Assembly: GCF_002567005.1 (NCBI RefSeq)
Contig: NZ_NUZU01000037.1
Location: forward strand, 1 to 36,259
DNA from: Bacillus sp. AFS073361
GTDB taxonomy: Bacteria > Bacillota > Bacilli > Bacillales > Cytobacillaceae
DNA length: 36,259 nt
Direction of reading: 5' to 3'
Shown here: positions 1-6,004 of the stretch, piece after piece
Layout: each line of letters starts with the position of its first letter
Position numbering within the stretch: the stretch's first letter is position 1
Notes under the pieces: model-generated
What the model saw: the letters and a program-made list of their open reading frames with translations, nothing else
The model's database searches: none
Told to the model about the DNA's origin: nothing
Position numbers and translations under genes: made by a program

Positions 1-193
1 CCAATTTCGTTCTGAAATCCCGCTCCTAACGGCATATCGAAAAATAAGAAATAGAACAACTAAACCAACAAAAGACATAAAATATTGAAAGAGGACAATC
101 ACTATTACATAGTAATTCTTCATAAATATTCACTACTTTAACATTACCATAAATCGGTAAAAAAGTGGGAGATATTTAAATGCTTCTTCTTAA

Positions 194-226
194 GCTAACC
201 TGCTTCGTTCGTATTATAAGGTTAGC
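194..226. repeat. Inverted repeat left of the IS110 remnant
   Basis: GCTAACCT (194-201) and AGGTTAGC (219-226) form a perfect 8-bp stem with a 17-base loop. Flanking A/T-rich sequence can extend the pairing imperfectly outward to about 169-245. It sits just before the promoter-like sequence of the IS110 leader. It could be part of the element's left-end RNA structure or an old terminator. Bases 1-165 hold no gene I can recognise. Confidence 0.55.
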
Positions 227-247
227 CAGAATGCTAAATATTTCTGG

Positions 248-278
248 TTGACCTTATTTTTTATGGTCTTATTATAAC
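248..278 (+). promoter_or_regulatory. Candidate sigma-A promoter of the IS110 leader
   Basis: TTGACC (248-253) is followed after 16 bases by TATTAT (270-275), or after 19 bases by TATAAC (273-278). Either would start a transcript near 280-285, at the beginning of the conserved-looking non-coding stretch before the transposase. Inferred from motif match only. Confidence 0.45.
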
Positions 279-462
279 AGTAGCCAGGGTAGAACGTATC
301 TGCTCGTGGGGCTTTGACCCCGTCAGCTAAACGGTTCGCCCCCTACTTGTAGAAACATGATTTAGGCTGGTTGGGACTTAGATCTCGTATAACAAGCGAA
401 GCTGTGACACTGCATGGAGGAATTAGGGGTACTGGCAAATTACTAGTTTAGGAGGATTTTGA
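279..462 (+). ncRNA. Candidate IS110 bridge RNA region (relic)
   Basis: About 180 non-coding bases lie directly upstream of an IS110-type transposase start. In IS110-group elements the left-end non-coding region is known to encode the bridge RNA that pairs with target and donor DNA. The stretch is structure-rich: GGGGC near 328 can pair with GCCCC near 352, enclosing a CCGT/ACGG mini-hairpin. More pairable segments continue up to the GGAGG ribosome binding site just before the ATG at 463. The sequence resembles leaders I know from Bacillus IS110 copies, but that is memory, not alignment. Since the transposase is broken, this copy is probably an inert relic unless complemented in trans. Confidence 0.55.
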
Positions 463-806
463 ATGAATCCAGTCGTTGGTCTGGATATTTCAAAAGGCGA
501 AAGTCAAGTTCAAGCATTTTTAGATAAAGGCAAACCATTCAGAAAGAGTTTAAGGTATCTCATACAGTTGAAGGGCTAAGTTATCTTGTATTGTTTCTGG
601 AGGATGTGAAAAAAGAGTCTGGTAAGAAGCCTTCAATCATACTAGAAGCTACTGGGCACTATCAAACACCTGTCGTTCATTATTTGGAAGAACGAGGTTA
701 TTTATTAATTATTATCAACCCCTTGATTTCATACAAGGCAAGAGGATCAAGTTTAAGAAAAGTAAAGACAGATGCCGTAGATGCCTTTGCCACCAACTAC
801 TTCTGA
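463..806 (+). pseudogene. IS110-family transposase, N-terminal remnant, frameshifted and truncated
   Basis: Reading from ATG 463 (after AGGAGG) gives MNPVVGLDISKGESQVQAF and continues until a one-base loss near 556-558 (AGTTTAAGG) shifts the frame. The second frame restores homology and runs to 806, giving LEATGHY and KTDAVDA. The Asp of GLDIS, the Glu of LEATG and the two Asp of KTDAVDA are the DEDD RuvC-like catalytic residues of IS110 transposases. Roughly 115 of about 400 residues remain. The C-terminal domain with the catalytic serine is absent, and unrelated A/T-rich sequence follows 806. The gene is non-functional; it belongs with the candidate bridge RNA upstream. Confidence 0.88.
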
Positions 807-1006
807 TTGAATCATATAATTGTAAAAGATAAGCCTATTATACCAACGTTTTCAAATGATTCTGTGATAATCAGATTCACTTTACAACCTTGACAGAGTT
901 GAGCTCACCTAATTATATATTTTGATTTCTGATTATCCTGTTTTCTTTTAGTTTAATTTCAGGTCATAATGGTCAATGATGACCTAAATGACTAAAAGAT
1001 AATTAT

Positions 1007-1023
1007 AAAAAGGCGCCTTTTTT
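1007..1023 (+). terminator. Compact hairpin with T-run
   Basis: AAAAAGG-CGCC-TTTTTT is a nearly perfect palindrome centred on GGCGCC (1012-1017), followed by T-rich sequence. It looks like a short intrinsic terminator or a protein-binding palindrome. No adjacent gene survives to say which. Confidence 0.4.
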
Positions 1024-1043
1024 ATATTTCAAAATAAATATGG

Positions 1044-1071
1044 TTTGGTGCTTTGGTGCCATGCTTGGTGC
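1044..1071 (+). repeat. Three direct repeats of TTGGTGC
   Basis: TTTGGTGC occurs in tandem at 1044-1051 and 1052-1059, and CTTGGTGC follows at 1064-1071. Short direct repeats some 100 bases from an integration core are typical of arm-type sites bound by tyrosine integrases. The nearby tRNA fragment makes that the favoured reading, but no integrase gene is present. Confidence 0.6.
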
Positions 1072-1121
1072 CCAAATTTTTAATATTAAAGACACATGAA
1101 AACACTAGGAAGTAAGAAACC

Positions 1122-1259
1122 TTGATTTATCAGCACTTGAAGATACATGGAGATACCAGAAAAACAGGTGTCAGCAAACTTCAAAACTGCTCGAGACCTG
1201 CGTGCCAGGTCTGGTGGGTTCGATTCCCACGCAGTCCCGCCATAAAAGTTGATTTATCA
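1122..1259. repeat. Direct repeat TTGATTTATCA flanking the selC fragment
   Basis: The 11-mer TTGATTTATCA is found at 1122-1132 and again at 1249-1259, one copy on each side of the tRNA-derived core, 127 bases apart. The second copy continues as AGGGTC. Such paired copies on both sides of a core are what integrase arm sites look like. An attachment-site role is inferred. Confidence 0.55.
1179..1242 (+). tRNA. selC: 3' fragment of tRNA-Sec (selC), attachment-site scar
   Basis: The fragment starts at an anticodon loop CTTCAAA (1179-1185) with anticodon TCA at 1181-1183. The 3' anticodon strand ACTGC follows, then a long variable arm AGACCTG/CAGGTCT (1194-1200 with 1206-1212). The T arm is GTGGG-TTCGATT-CCCAC (1214-1230). 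An 8-base acceptor strand GCAGTCCC, discriminator G and encoded CCA (1240-1242) end it. Long variable arm, UCA anticodon and an 8+5 acceptor/T geometry are hallmarks of bacterial tRNA-Sec. A 7-base acceptor reading leaves the CCA out of register. The 5' half is missing: the strand opposite ACTGC reads GCAAA, and no D arm or GGGACTGC acceptor strand is found upstream. This is the duplicated 3' end left by an element that integrated in the anticodon loop. Confidence 0.8.
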
Positions 1260-1377
1260 AGGGTCTTTGTAGATTTACTTTGAATAAAGTTTTTACATAT
1301 TCCTTCACAGTCTCACCTCTATCTACTGACAAGACTGTAGAAGGGCTGTTGGCGAGACTGTAGAGAACGTTTCCTTT

Positions 1378-1406
1378 AACCTCCAAATAATTATTTTTTG
1401 GAGGTT
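1378..1406. terminator. Perfect 10-bp inverted repeat
   Basis: AACCTCCAAA (1378-1387) pairs with TTTGGAGGTT (1397-1406) over a 9-base loop, followed by GATTTTTATG. It may be a weak terminator for whatever once lay to the left. From here to about 1597 I see no gene. Confidence 0.5.
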
Positions 1407-1597
1407 GATTTTTATGCAGACCAAGATTCGCCCAAATAGGTTAAGCCGAAAGTAGGGAAGATTAGAGAGGGCAGCAAAATGAAATCCAAAACTGAATCAA
1501 ATATCCTGACATTGGATGTATAATATATTTATGACTGCTAATAAAACAGAGGGGTTAGCATCTTTTGTATATTTACAGTATCTTTACAATTAAGCAC

Positions 1598-1647
1598 TTG
1601 AAGTTAATTAAATTTAAAACTAATATATAAGCAAATAGTTATATATT
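1598..1647 (+). promoter_or_regulatory. ars promoter with ArsR operator
   Basis: A candidate promoter is TTGAAG (1598-1603), 17 bases, TAATAT (1621-1626). Over the -10 and just downstream lies a perfect inverted repeat: AATATATAA (1622-1630), 8-base spacer, TTATATATT (1639-1647). ArsR-type repressors bind dyads of this size over the core promoter and leave when arsenite binds, so this is the likely autoregulatory operator of the ars operon. Confidence 0.65.
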
Positions 1648-1714
1648 GATTTGAAGGAGATTATGCAATTATTAGGGCAACTATGACATATGAACAATAT
1701 CAAAATAAGGGGAA

Positions 1715-2071
1715 ATGTCCTTCATGTTGAAATCAGTGGTTGATATAGAGCGATCAGCAAACATATTAAAACTATTAGGGGATAAAACAAGATTATCCAT
1801 TGTTGCGATGTTGAAACAACGGGAATGCTGTGTTTGTGAGTTTCTTGAAGTGTTCGAAATGAGTCAACCATCCATTAGTCAGCACCTTCGAAAATTAAAA
1901 GATGCTGGAATGGTAAAGGAAGAACGAAGAGGACAGTGGATTTACTATTCCCTTAATCAACAAATTGAGGTATATGGAATGATACAAGATATTTTGGAGC
2001 ATGTACCTGATCAAACAGAAAAAATCAAAATGATTGAAAAAAACAATCCCACACTCCGATGTGGTTGTTAG
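1715..2071 (+). CDS. arsR: ArsR-family arsenite-responsive repressor
   Basis: A small winged-helix repressor of 118 residues. The recognition region reads MSQPSISQHLRKLKDAG (about 49-65), followed by the wing KEERRGQWIYYSL. Cys38, Cys39 and Cys41 (ECCVCE) match the metalloid-binding position in the DNA-binding helix of classical ArsR proteins. Two more cysteines close the chain (RCGC). It should repress its own operon until arsenite or antimonite binds. AAGGGG at 1707-1712 is only two bases from the ATG at 1715 and eleven from the in-frame ATG at 1724, so the start is ambiguous. It is first in an arsR-acr3-arsC operon, with a matching dyad upstream. Confidence 0.93.
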   Translation: MSFMLKSVVDIERSANILKLLGDKTRLSIVAMLKQRECCVCEFLEVFEMSQPSISQHLRKLKDAGMVKEERRGQWIYYSLNQQIEVYGMIQDILEHVPDQTEKIKMIEKNNPTLRCGC

Positions 2072-2096
2072 TTTTATTTAACTAGGGAGTGAGAAA

Positions 2097-3152
2097 ATGA
2101 GTAAGACAGAAAAGAAACGTCTATCGTTCCTGGACCGATACCTAACACTTTGGATTTTTCTTGCTATGGCAATCGGAATAGGATTAGGGTTTGTCTCTCC
2201 AGGTTTTGTCGATAGTATGAACAGCTTGCAGATAGGAACAACATCGATTCCACTTGCCATTGGTTTGATTTTAATGATGTATCCTCCATTGGCGAAAGTT
2301 CGTTATGAGGAGATAGGGCGTGTATTTAAAGATGTAAAAGTATTAGTATTATCGCTTGTACAAAACTGGATCATTGGACCAGTTCTTATGTTTTTATTAG
2401 CCATTATTTTTCTTCCTGATAAACCAGAATATATGGTAGGTCTTATTATGATCGGTTTAGCTCGATGTATTGCAATGGTCATTGTATGGAATGATCTTGC
2501 AAAGGGTGATACGGAATATGCAGCAGGTTTAGTGGCATTCAATTCGATTTTCCAAATGTTGTTCTTCTCTGTTTATGCATATGTGTTTGTAACCATCATC
2601 CCTGAAATGATAGGAATACAGGGGGCAGTAGTAAACATTACGATGATTGAAGTGGCTAAATCTGTTTTCATTTATCTTGGAATTCCTTTTATAGCTGGAA
2701 TGATTACACGTTTTACAATGGTAAAGGCTAAAGGCAGACGATGGTACGAGAAAGTGTTTATTCCTAAAATCAGTCCTATTACATTAATTGCATTACTTTT
2801 TACGATTATCCTTATGTTCTCATTAAAAGGGGACGCTATTGTGAGCTTGCCATTAGACGTAGTTCGTATTGCAATTCCTTTATTAATTTACTTTGTAATT
2901 ATGTTCTTTGTTTCCTTTTTCATGGGAAGGAAGATAGGAGCAAGTTATCCTGTTACCACAACCCTTGCTTTTACTGCTGGAAGTAATAACTTTGAATTAG
3001 CAATTGCGGTAGCTGTTGGTGTATTTGGTATCCATTCTGGTGCAGCTTTTGCAGCAGTCATTGGACCACTTGTAGAAGTGCCAGTGATGATTGCTTTAGT
3101 AAACGTGGCTTTGTGGTTCAAAAGAAAATATTTTAAAGAACATGCAGCTTAA
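2097..3152 (+). CDS. acr3: Arsenite efflux permease, ACR3 family
   Basis: A 351-residue membrane protein with about ten hydrophobic segments, of the Acr3/BASS fold (often named arsB in Bacillus). It exports arsenite produced by ArsC, driven by the membrane potential. The ACR3 signature [19 protein letters not shown] includes Cys124, the membrane cysteine needed for transport in this family. A second conserved stretch, [16 protein letters not shown], carries the conserved Glu. It starts at ATG 2097, with AGGGAG eight bases before, 25 bases after arsR, so it is co-transcribed. Confidence 0.95.
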   Translation: MSKTEKKRLSFLDRYLTLWIFLAMAIGIGLGFVSPGFVDSMNSLQIGTTSIPLAIGLILMMYPPLAKVRYEEIGRVFKDVKVLVLSLVQNWIIGPVLMFLLAIIFLPDKPEYMVGLIMIGLARCIAMVIVWNDLAKGDTEYAAGLVAFNSIFQMLFFSVYAYVFVTIIPEMIGIQGAVVNITMIEVAKSVFIYLGIPFIAGMITRFTMVKAKGRRWYEKVFIPKISPITLIALLFTIILMFSLKGDAIVSLPLDVVRIAIPLLIYFVIMFFVSFFMGRKIGASYPVTTTLAFTAGSNNFELAIAVAVGVFGIHSGAAFAAVIGPLVEVPVMIALVNVALWFKRKYFKEHAA

Positions 3153-3176
3153 AACTAATTCTGAAGGTGGAATATT

Positions 3177-3599
3177 ATGGATAACAAAAAAACAATTTAC
3201 TTCTTATGTACAGGGAACTCTTGTCGTAGCCAAATGGCAGAAGGTTGGGCTAAAAAGCATCTAAGTGATGAGTGGGAAGTGAAAAGTGCTGGGCTTGAAG
3301 CTCATGGATTAAACCCTAATGCTGTAAAATCAATGAAAGAAGCTGGAATCGATATTTCAAACCAAACATCTGATGTCATCGACCCTGAAATTTTAAACAA
3401 TGCTGATCTGGTTGTCACGCTATGCGGACATGCATCAGATAACTGCCCAGTAACTCCTCCTCATGTAAAACGAGTGCACTGGGGATTTGATGACCCTGCA
3501 AAGGCAGAAGGAACTGAAGAAGAAAAATGGGCATTCTTCCAACGTGTCCGAGATGAAATTGGAGTTCGCATTAAGCGTTTTGCTGAAACTGGTGAATAA
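3177..3599 (+). CDS. arsC: Thioredoxin-dependent arsenate reductase
   Basis: A 140-residue reductase of the low-molecular-weight phosphatase fold. It reduces arsenate to arsenite for export by Acr3. The P-loop CTGNSCRS covers residues 11-18 with nucleophile Cys11. The relay cysteines Cys83 and Cys90 appear in [10 protein letters not shown], the spacing of the Gram-positive, thioredoxin-coupled type; the length also fits. GGTGG lies shortly before the ATG. It is last in the operon, 24 bases after acr3. Confidence 0.96.
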   Translation: MDNKKTIYFLCTGNSCRSQMAEGWAKKHLSDEWEVKSAGLEAHGLNPNAVKSMKEAGIDISNQTSDVIDPEILNNADLVVTLCGHASDNCPVTPPHVKRVHWGFDDPAKAEGTEEEKWAFFQRVRDEIGVRIKRFAETGE

Positions 3600-3680
3600 G
3601 AGGATTGAATACCCAGGAGAAAGTCTAATAGGTTTAAAATAAGAAAAAATCTCTTTCTTTAATTATATATTCCCTTATTA

Positions 3681-3710
3681 AAAGGGTCTCTATCTATAAG
3701 GAGACCCTTT
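3681..3710. terminator. Terminator-like hairpin between convergent arsC and arsI
   Basis: AAAGGGTCTC (3681-3690) and GAGACCCTTT (3701-3710) form a perfect 10-bp stem with a 10-base loop between the two convergent transcription units. No strong T-run follows on either strand, so termination may be modest. Confidence 0.65.
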
Positions 3711-3729
3711 GATAGATCATTAGAGTATT

Positions 3730-4215
3730 TCAAGAACAGCAATTAGTTGTATTTTTGCTTTGAGTTGCCGTTGAACAACACTGCTCCACTTTTTCAACTT
3801 TCGGTTTAGGAGTGCAACAAGAAGATTCATTTTCACTGTTAACTTCAATATCTGCTTTTGTATAGAAAAACTCCCATTCGTTTCCATCTGGGTCAAGAAC
3901 CCAAAATTTATCTTGGAGAGCATAGCAGCATGTAGTGTTTATTTCTTCGTATTGTGTATGAATACCATTTGCTTCAAGTCTATTCTTGTGAGCAATAACC
4001 TCATCTGTGCTTTCAACCTGAATACCAAAATGTCCTACTTGATTTCCACTTACATTATCTTGAAGATTAAGGGTAAAGTTTAATCCTGGTGTTTCAAGAA
4101 GAAACTTTGCATAATCAGGCTTTACTTTAACTGGATCAACTCCAAAAACTTTACTGTAGAACCCAATGGATTTTTCTAGGTTAGTAACATTAAGACCAAC
4201 ATGTGCATATTTCAT
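3730..4215 (-). CDS. arsI: ArsI-like C-As lyase with cysteine-paired tail
   Basis: A 161-residue protein of the vicinal-oxygen-chelate (glyoxalase) fold. ArsI enzymes are Fe(II) dioxygenases that cleave the carbon-arsenic bond of trivalent organoarsenicals such as methylarsenite. The metal ligands His5, His62 and Glu115 (GNEWEFF) are in place, and the adjacent Cys96-Cys97 pair (TTCCYA) is the known substrate-binding site. The last 30 residues form a tail with three more pairs: Cys133-134, Cys146-147 and Cys159-160. The tail is not part of the catalytic fold and may hold arsenic or metal. AGGAGG precedes the ATG. Upstream on the same strand are a cysteine-tailed peptide frame and a MarR regulator. 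The related CadI name is possible, but the neighbours favour ArsI. Confidence 0.9.
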   Translation of the reverse strand: MKYAHVGLNVTNLEKSIGFYSKVFGVDPVKVKPDYAKFLLETPGLNFTLNLQDNVSGNQVGHFGIQVESTDEVIAHKNRLEANGIHTQYEEINTTCCYALQDKFWVLDPDGNEWEFFYTKADIEVNSENESSCCTPKPKVEKVEQCCSTATQSKNTTNCCS

Positions 4216-4290
4216 TTCAATTTCCTCCTAATAATTTAATTTGATTAATCATCAATAATATGATTTGGATTTATTCAATAAGCCAACGGT

Positions 4291-4385
4291 TTAACATGTG
4301 CAACTACAGCAATTTGATTGTACTCTTGATGACTGTCGACCTTCAGTCCATTTCTTTATGACTTTTTCAAGAAATGTTTTATAAT
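4291..4385 (-). pseudogene. 30-residue cysteine-tailed peptide frame, start codon damaged
   Basis: On the minus strand, AAAGGAGGG is followed by ATTAT-AAAACATTT. An open frame from AAA (4380) to TAA (4291) encodes KTFLEKVIKKWTE followed by a stretch ending NCCSCTC. No ATG, GTG or TTG lies in frame. A single G between ATTAT and AAA would give ATT-ATG-AAA at ideal spacing from the ribosome binding site, so the start codon seems lost by one base (true mutation or sequencing error). A perfect MarR-type palindrome lies directly before the ribosome binding site. I know no family for the peptide. The four C-terminal cysteines echo the CC pairs of the flanking ArsI and MarR proteins, which suggests thiol-metalloid chemistry. 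Confidence 0.45.
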
Positions 4386-4395
4386 CCCTCCTTTC

Positions 4396-4420
4396 AAATA
4401 CTTGCAATTTGCAAGTATTT
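4396..4420. promoter_or_regulatory. Perfect 25-base palindrome, candidate MarR operator
   Basis: AAATACTTGCAA (4396-4407), a central T, and TTGCAAGTATTT (4409-4420) form a perfect 12-bp dyad. It lies between the MarR gene's terminator and the ribosome binding site of the peptide frame. Its core TTGCAA-TTGCAA closely matches the site at 4932-4944 in the MarR promoter, so the MarR protein probably binds both. It would then control the peptide and arsI. Confidence 0.7.
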
Positions 4421-4426
4421 ATTTTA

Positions 4427-4449
4427 TTAAAAGAGCAAGTGATTCTTGC
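4427..4449 (-). terminator. Terminator of the MarR gene
   Basis: On the minus strand GAGCAAG, loop AATCA, CTTGCTC and then TTTTAATAAAAT follow the MarR stop codon directly. The 7-bp stem with a T-run would separate MarR from the peptide/arsI unit, implying a separate promoter for the latter. Confidence 0.6.
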
Positions 4450-4896
4450 TCAAATTAATGGTTTACAACAAACAGTGGATTTTGACATTGCTTCGTTAAG
4501 TAATTTGACTGATTTAATAACCATTTCACGTTCAAATTCGCTCATATGTGAAAATACTTCATTTAAATATTGATTCATTTCCGCATCAATTTTAGCAGCA
4601 ACATAATTTCCTTGTGTAGTTAAAGTAAGTATTGAAACACGTCTATCATCAGGAAGAGGCGCTTTTTTAACTAGTTCCATCTTTACTAGTGTTTGGATTT
4701 GGCGACTAAAAGTGGTTATATCCATCCCCAGAGTATCAGCAACCTGTTGCATGGAAGGTTTATCATGACGTAGAATTTCATAAAGGATATGACTCTGTAC
4801 AAGAGAAATTTCAGTTTCACCTATTTGACAACAGTTTTTATTTAAAAGACCAAATCGCCTTGTCATAACTTGGAACAATTCTCTCACGTTTTCCAT
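4450..4896 (-). CDS. MarR-family regulator with paired cysteines
   Basis: A winged-helix MarR protein. The DNA-binding region reads SMQQVADTLGMDITTFSRQI followed by the wing LPDDRRVSILTL. Starting at ATG 4896, which has AGAGGTG six bases upstream, it is 148 residues. An ATG at 4944 lies inside the putative operator and has no ribosome site. Cys22-Cys23 near the N-terminus and Cys143-Cys144 near the C-terminus are unusual for MarR proteins. They suggest a thiol sensor, perhaps of trivalent (organo)arsenic given arsI next door. Palindromes at 4932-4944 and 4396-4420 are its likely operators. The ligand is inference; the family call is firm. Confidence 0.85.
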   Translation of the reverse strand: MENVRELFQVMTRRFGLLNKNCCQIGETEISLVQSHILYEILRHDKPSMQQVADTLGMDITTFSRQIQTLVKMELVKKAPLPDDRRVSILTLTTQGNYVAAKIDAEMNQYLNEVFSHMSEFEREMVIKSVKLLNEAMSKSTVCCKPLI

Positions 4897-4909
4897 TTTT
4901 TTCACCTCT

Positions 4910-4950
4910 GATTTATTTATATACAAATTATTTGCAAAATGCAACCAATA
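4910..4950 (-). promoter_or_regulatory. MarR promoter and operator
   Basis: On the minus strand TTGCAT, 17 bases, TATAAA makes a good sigma-A promoter. The dyad TTGCAAAATGCAA (4932-4944 on the plus strand) covers the -35 region. It shares its TTGCA half-sites with the palindrome at 4396-4420, which supports autorepression by the MarR protein. Confidence 0.6.
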
Positions 4951-5017
4951 TTTGTTTGGAAATTAAAAATTTTTTATATATTGGTTGTAAGCAGATAAAA
5001 ATCTAGGGGATAAAGTA

Positions 5018-5133
5018 ATGAAAGAGGAATATAGAACAAGACTGGCTTCAATAAATGATCAGAATCGATTTTGAAAATTTATAATCAGGGAATTGAAGAT
5101 AAGATAGCCACGTTGGAGGAAGACCAAAAATCG
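5018..5133 (+). pseudogene. GNAT acetyltransferase relic (ArsN/phosphinothricin-type)
   Basis: From ATG 5018 the frame reads MKEEYRTRLASINDQ, then hits a stop near 5074. A shifted frame continues ILKIYNQGIEDKIATLEED (from 5068), which matches the N-terminal part of phosphinothricin/ArsN-type GNAT acetyltransferases. The rest of the gene is missing after about 5133. ArsN-like genes are common companions of ars operons, so this is a decayed member of the arsenic locus. Recognised from memory of the family, not by alignment. Confidence 0.6.
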
Positions 5134-5235
5134 GTTATCATTTCCTCACTCGTGGATGGCGTTTTTATTTGTACAAAAATTAAAGAAAGCCCTATATACA
5201 AGGGCCCATTTGTCGTGTAAAGTATCGATAGTTAA

Positions 5236-5412
5236 TTAATTCTTAGAGTTTTCCTCAATTTTATGAATATACACGACACCGCTCGTTAGAACTGAGCCAT
5301 TTGTTTCACCGCAATGTGGGCAATTTATATTCTCACGCACTTTGCCTCCAGGGACATTCATTTCCGTAACTTGGAAATAAAACTCTTTTTCACATTTTTT
5401 GCAGTTCAACAA
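5236..5412 (-). CDS. Small zinc-ribbon protein, TTG start
   Basis: A 58-residue protein starting at TTG 5412 (or TTG 5409), with GGAGGG seven bases upstream. The ATG that overlaps the ribosome site leads only to a nine-codon frame. It has two CxxC knuckles, NCKKCE near the N-terminus and NCPHCGE about 25 residues later, a classic zinc ribbon. The C-terminal part is beta-rich and charged, ending EENSKN. Function unknown: a DNA, RNA or protein-binding accessory is the usual guess for such ribbons. It stands alone. Confidence 0.65.
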   Translation of the reverse strand: MLNCKKCEKEFYFQVTEMNVPGGKVRENINCPHCGETNGSVLTSGVVYIHKIEENSKN

Positions 5413-5611
5413 AAGACATCCCTCCGTGTATTTTATTAGTAACTCAATATATATATTCGCTAAGTTGTAAGCGTTATCCTTTTTAAAATCATTTATTTGT
5501 CGGAATTATTGAGGATATTACATTATACCTACCGGGGGAATATAATAGAATGAACGCGGTATTTCGGATATGTGCGGGTAATGGTGCGTGATATGGAAGA
5601 AATAACGCGAT
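5413..5611. other. Intergenic, nothing recognised
   Basis: A/T-rich upstream region of the zinc-ribbon gene, followed by a slightly more GC-rich stretch (about 5530-5600) without a supported frame or hairpin. Confidence 0.4.
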
Positions 5612-5614
5612 GTA

Positions 5615-5761
5615 CTATTGATTTTGACTACCGTCATTATTTTGCATATGCTGTTTTACCTCAAAGTATAATAAAAAAGCTAATAAAACTAAAGGAATCG
5701 AGAACACAGTGATGACAAACCAGCCTGTGTTTATAAAATGAGAGTATATCCAAGAATACAT
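5615..5761 (-). CDS. Small single-pass membrane protein
   Basis: A 48-residue product from ATG 5761, chosen because AGGAGGTG lies six bases upstream; the longer frame from 5818 has no such site. One hydrophobic segment (about residues 13-32, WFVITVFSIPLVLLAFLLYF) is followed by a polar tail EVKQHMQNNDG. No family recognised. It is transcribed away from the MocR gene. Confidence 0.55.
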   Translation of the reverse strand: MYSWIYSHFINTGWFVITVFSIPLVLLAFLLYFEVKQHMQNNDGSQNQ

Positions 5762-5953
5762 AAAGACGCACCTCCTATTTCTAGAGTGTCCGAAACGTAT
5801 CCAATTAATCAACAGCAAGGGGCCACAATCGGAGAGGCCTTAACGAAACCAATGAGTGTTTGTCGATAAGAGGTTGCAGAGAGGATCCTTTTTTCTTGTT
5901 GCAATACTTTGTGAGTGGAATAAGGTTATTGATTTGATTTAATGAGCCTGCAA

Positions 5954-5988
5954 TTGTTTTATAAACCACACAATCATATAATTGTATG
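5954..5988 (+). promoter_or_regulatory. mocR-type promoter with overlapping operator motif
   Basis: TTGTTT (5954-5959), 17 bases, TATAAT (5977-5982) is a good sigma-A promoter. CATATAATTGTATG (5975-5988) overlaps the -10. Nearly the same word in reverse orientation is found in the hairpin at 7427-7450, so both may be bound by the encoded regulator. Inferred. Confidence 0.6.
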
Positions 5989-6004
5989 AAAAAGGATGCG
6001 TATC

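Larger units (their letters stand above)
807..1121. other. Gene-free mobile-element junction with short repeats
   Basis: No coding region is supported here. AGGTCAT (961-967) and ATGACCT (979-985) can form a hairpin. Three TTGGTGC copies follow at 1044-1071. The stretch separates the truncated IS110 gene from the selC fragment and is probably the end of an integrated element that has lost its integrase gene. Confidence 0.5.

Noticed and set aside
1179..1242. Reading the fragment as tmRNA or as tRNA-Ser/Leu
   Set aside because: With a 7-base acceptor strand the CCA falls out of register; the 8-base strand, UCA loop and long variable arm fit tRNA-Sec better. No tmRNA tag or pseudoknots are seen.
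1171..1386. 71-residue minus-strand frame over the tRNA fragment
   Set aside because: Its GIEPTRPGTQ stretch is just the reverse reading of tRNA variable and T arms; no ribosome site.
4897..4944. Longer MarR start at 4944
   Set aside because: It lies inside the palindromic operator and promoter; ATG 4896 has a clear ribosome site.
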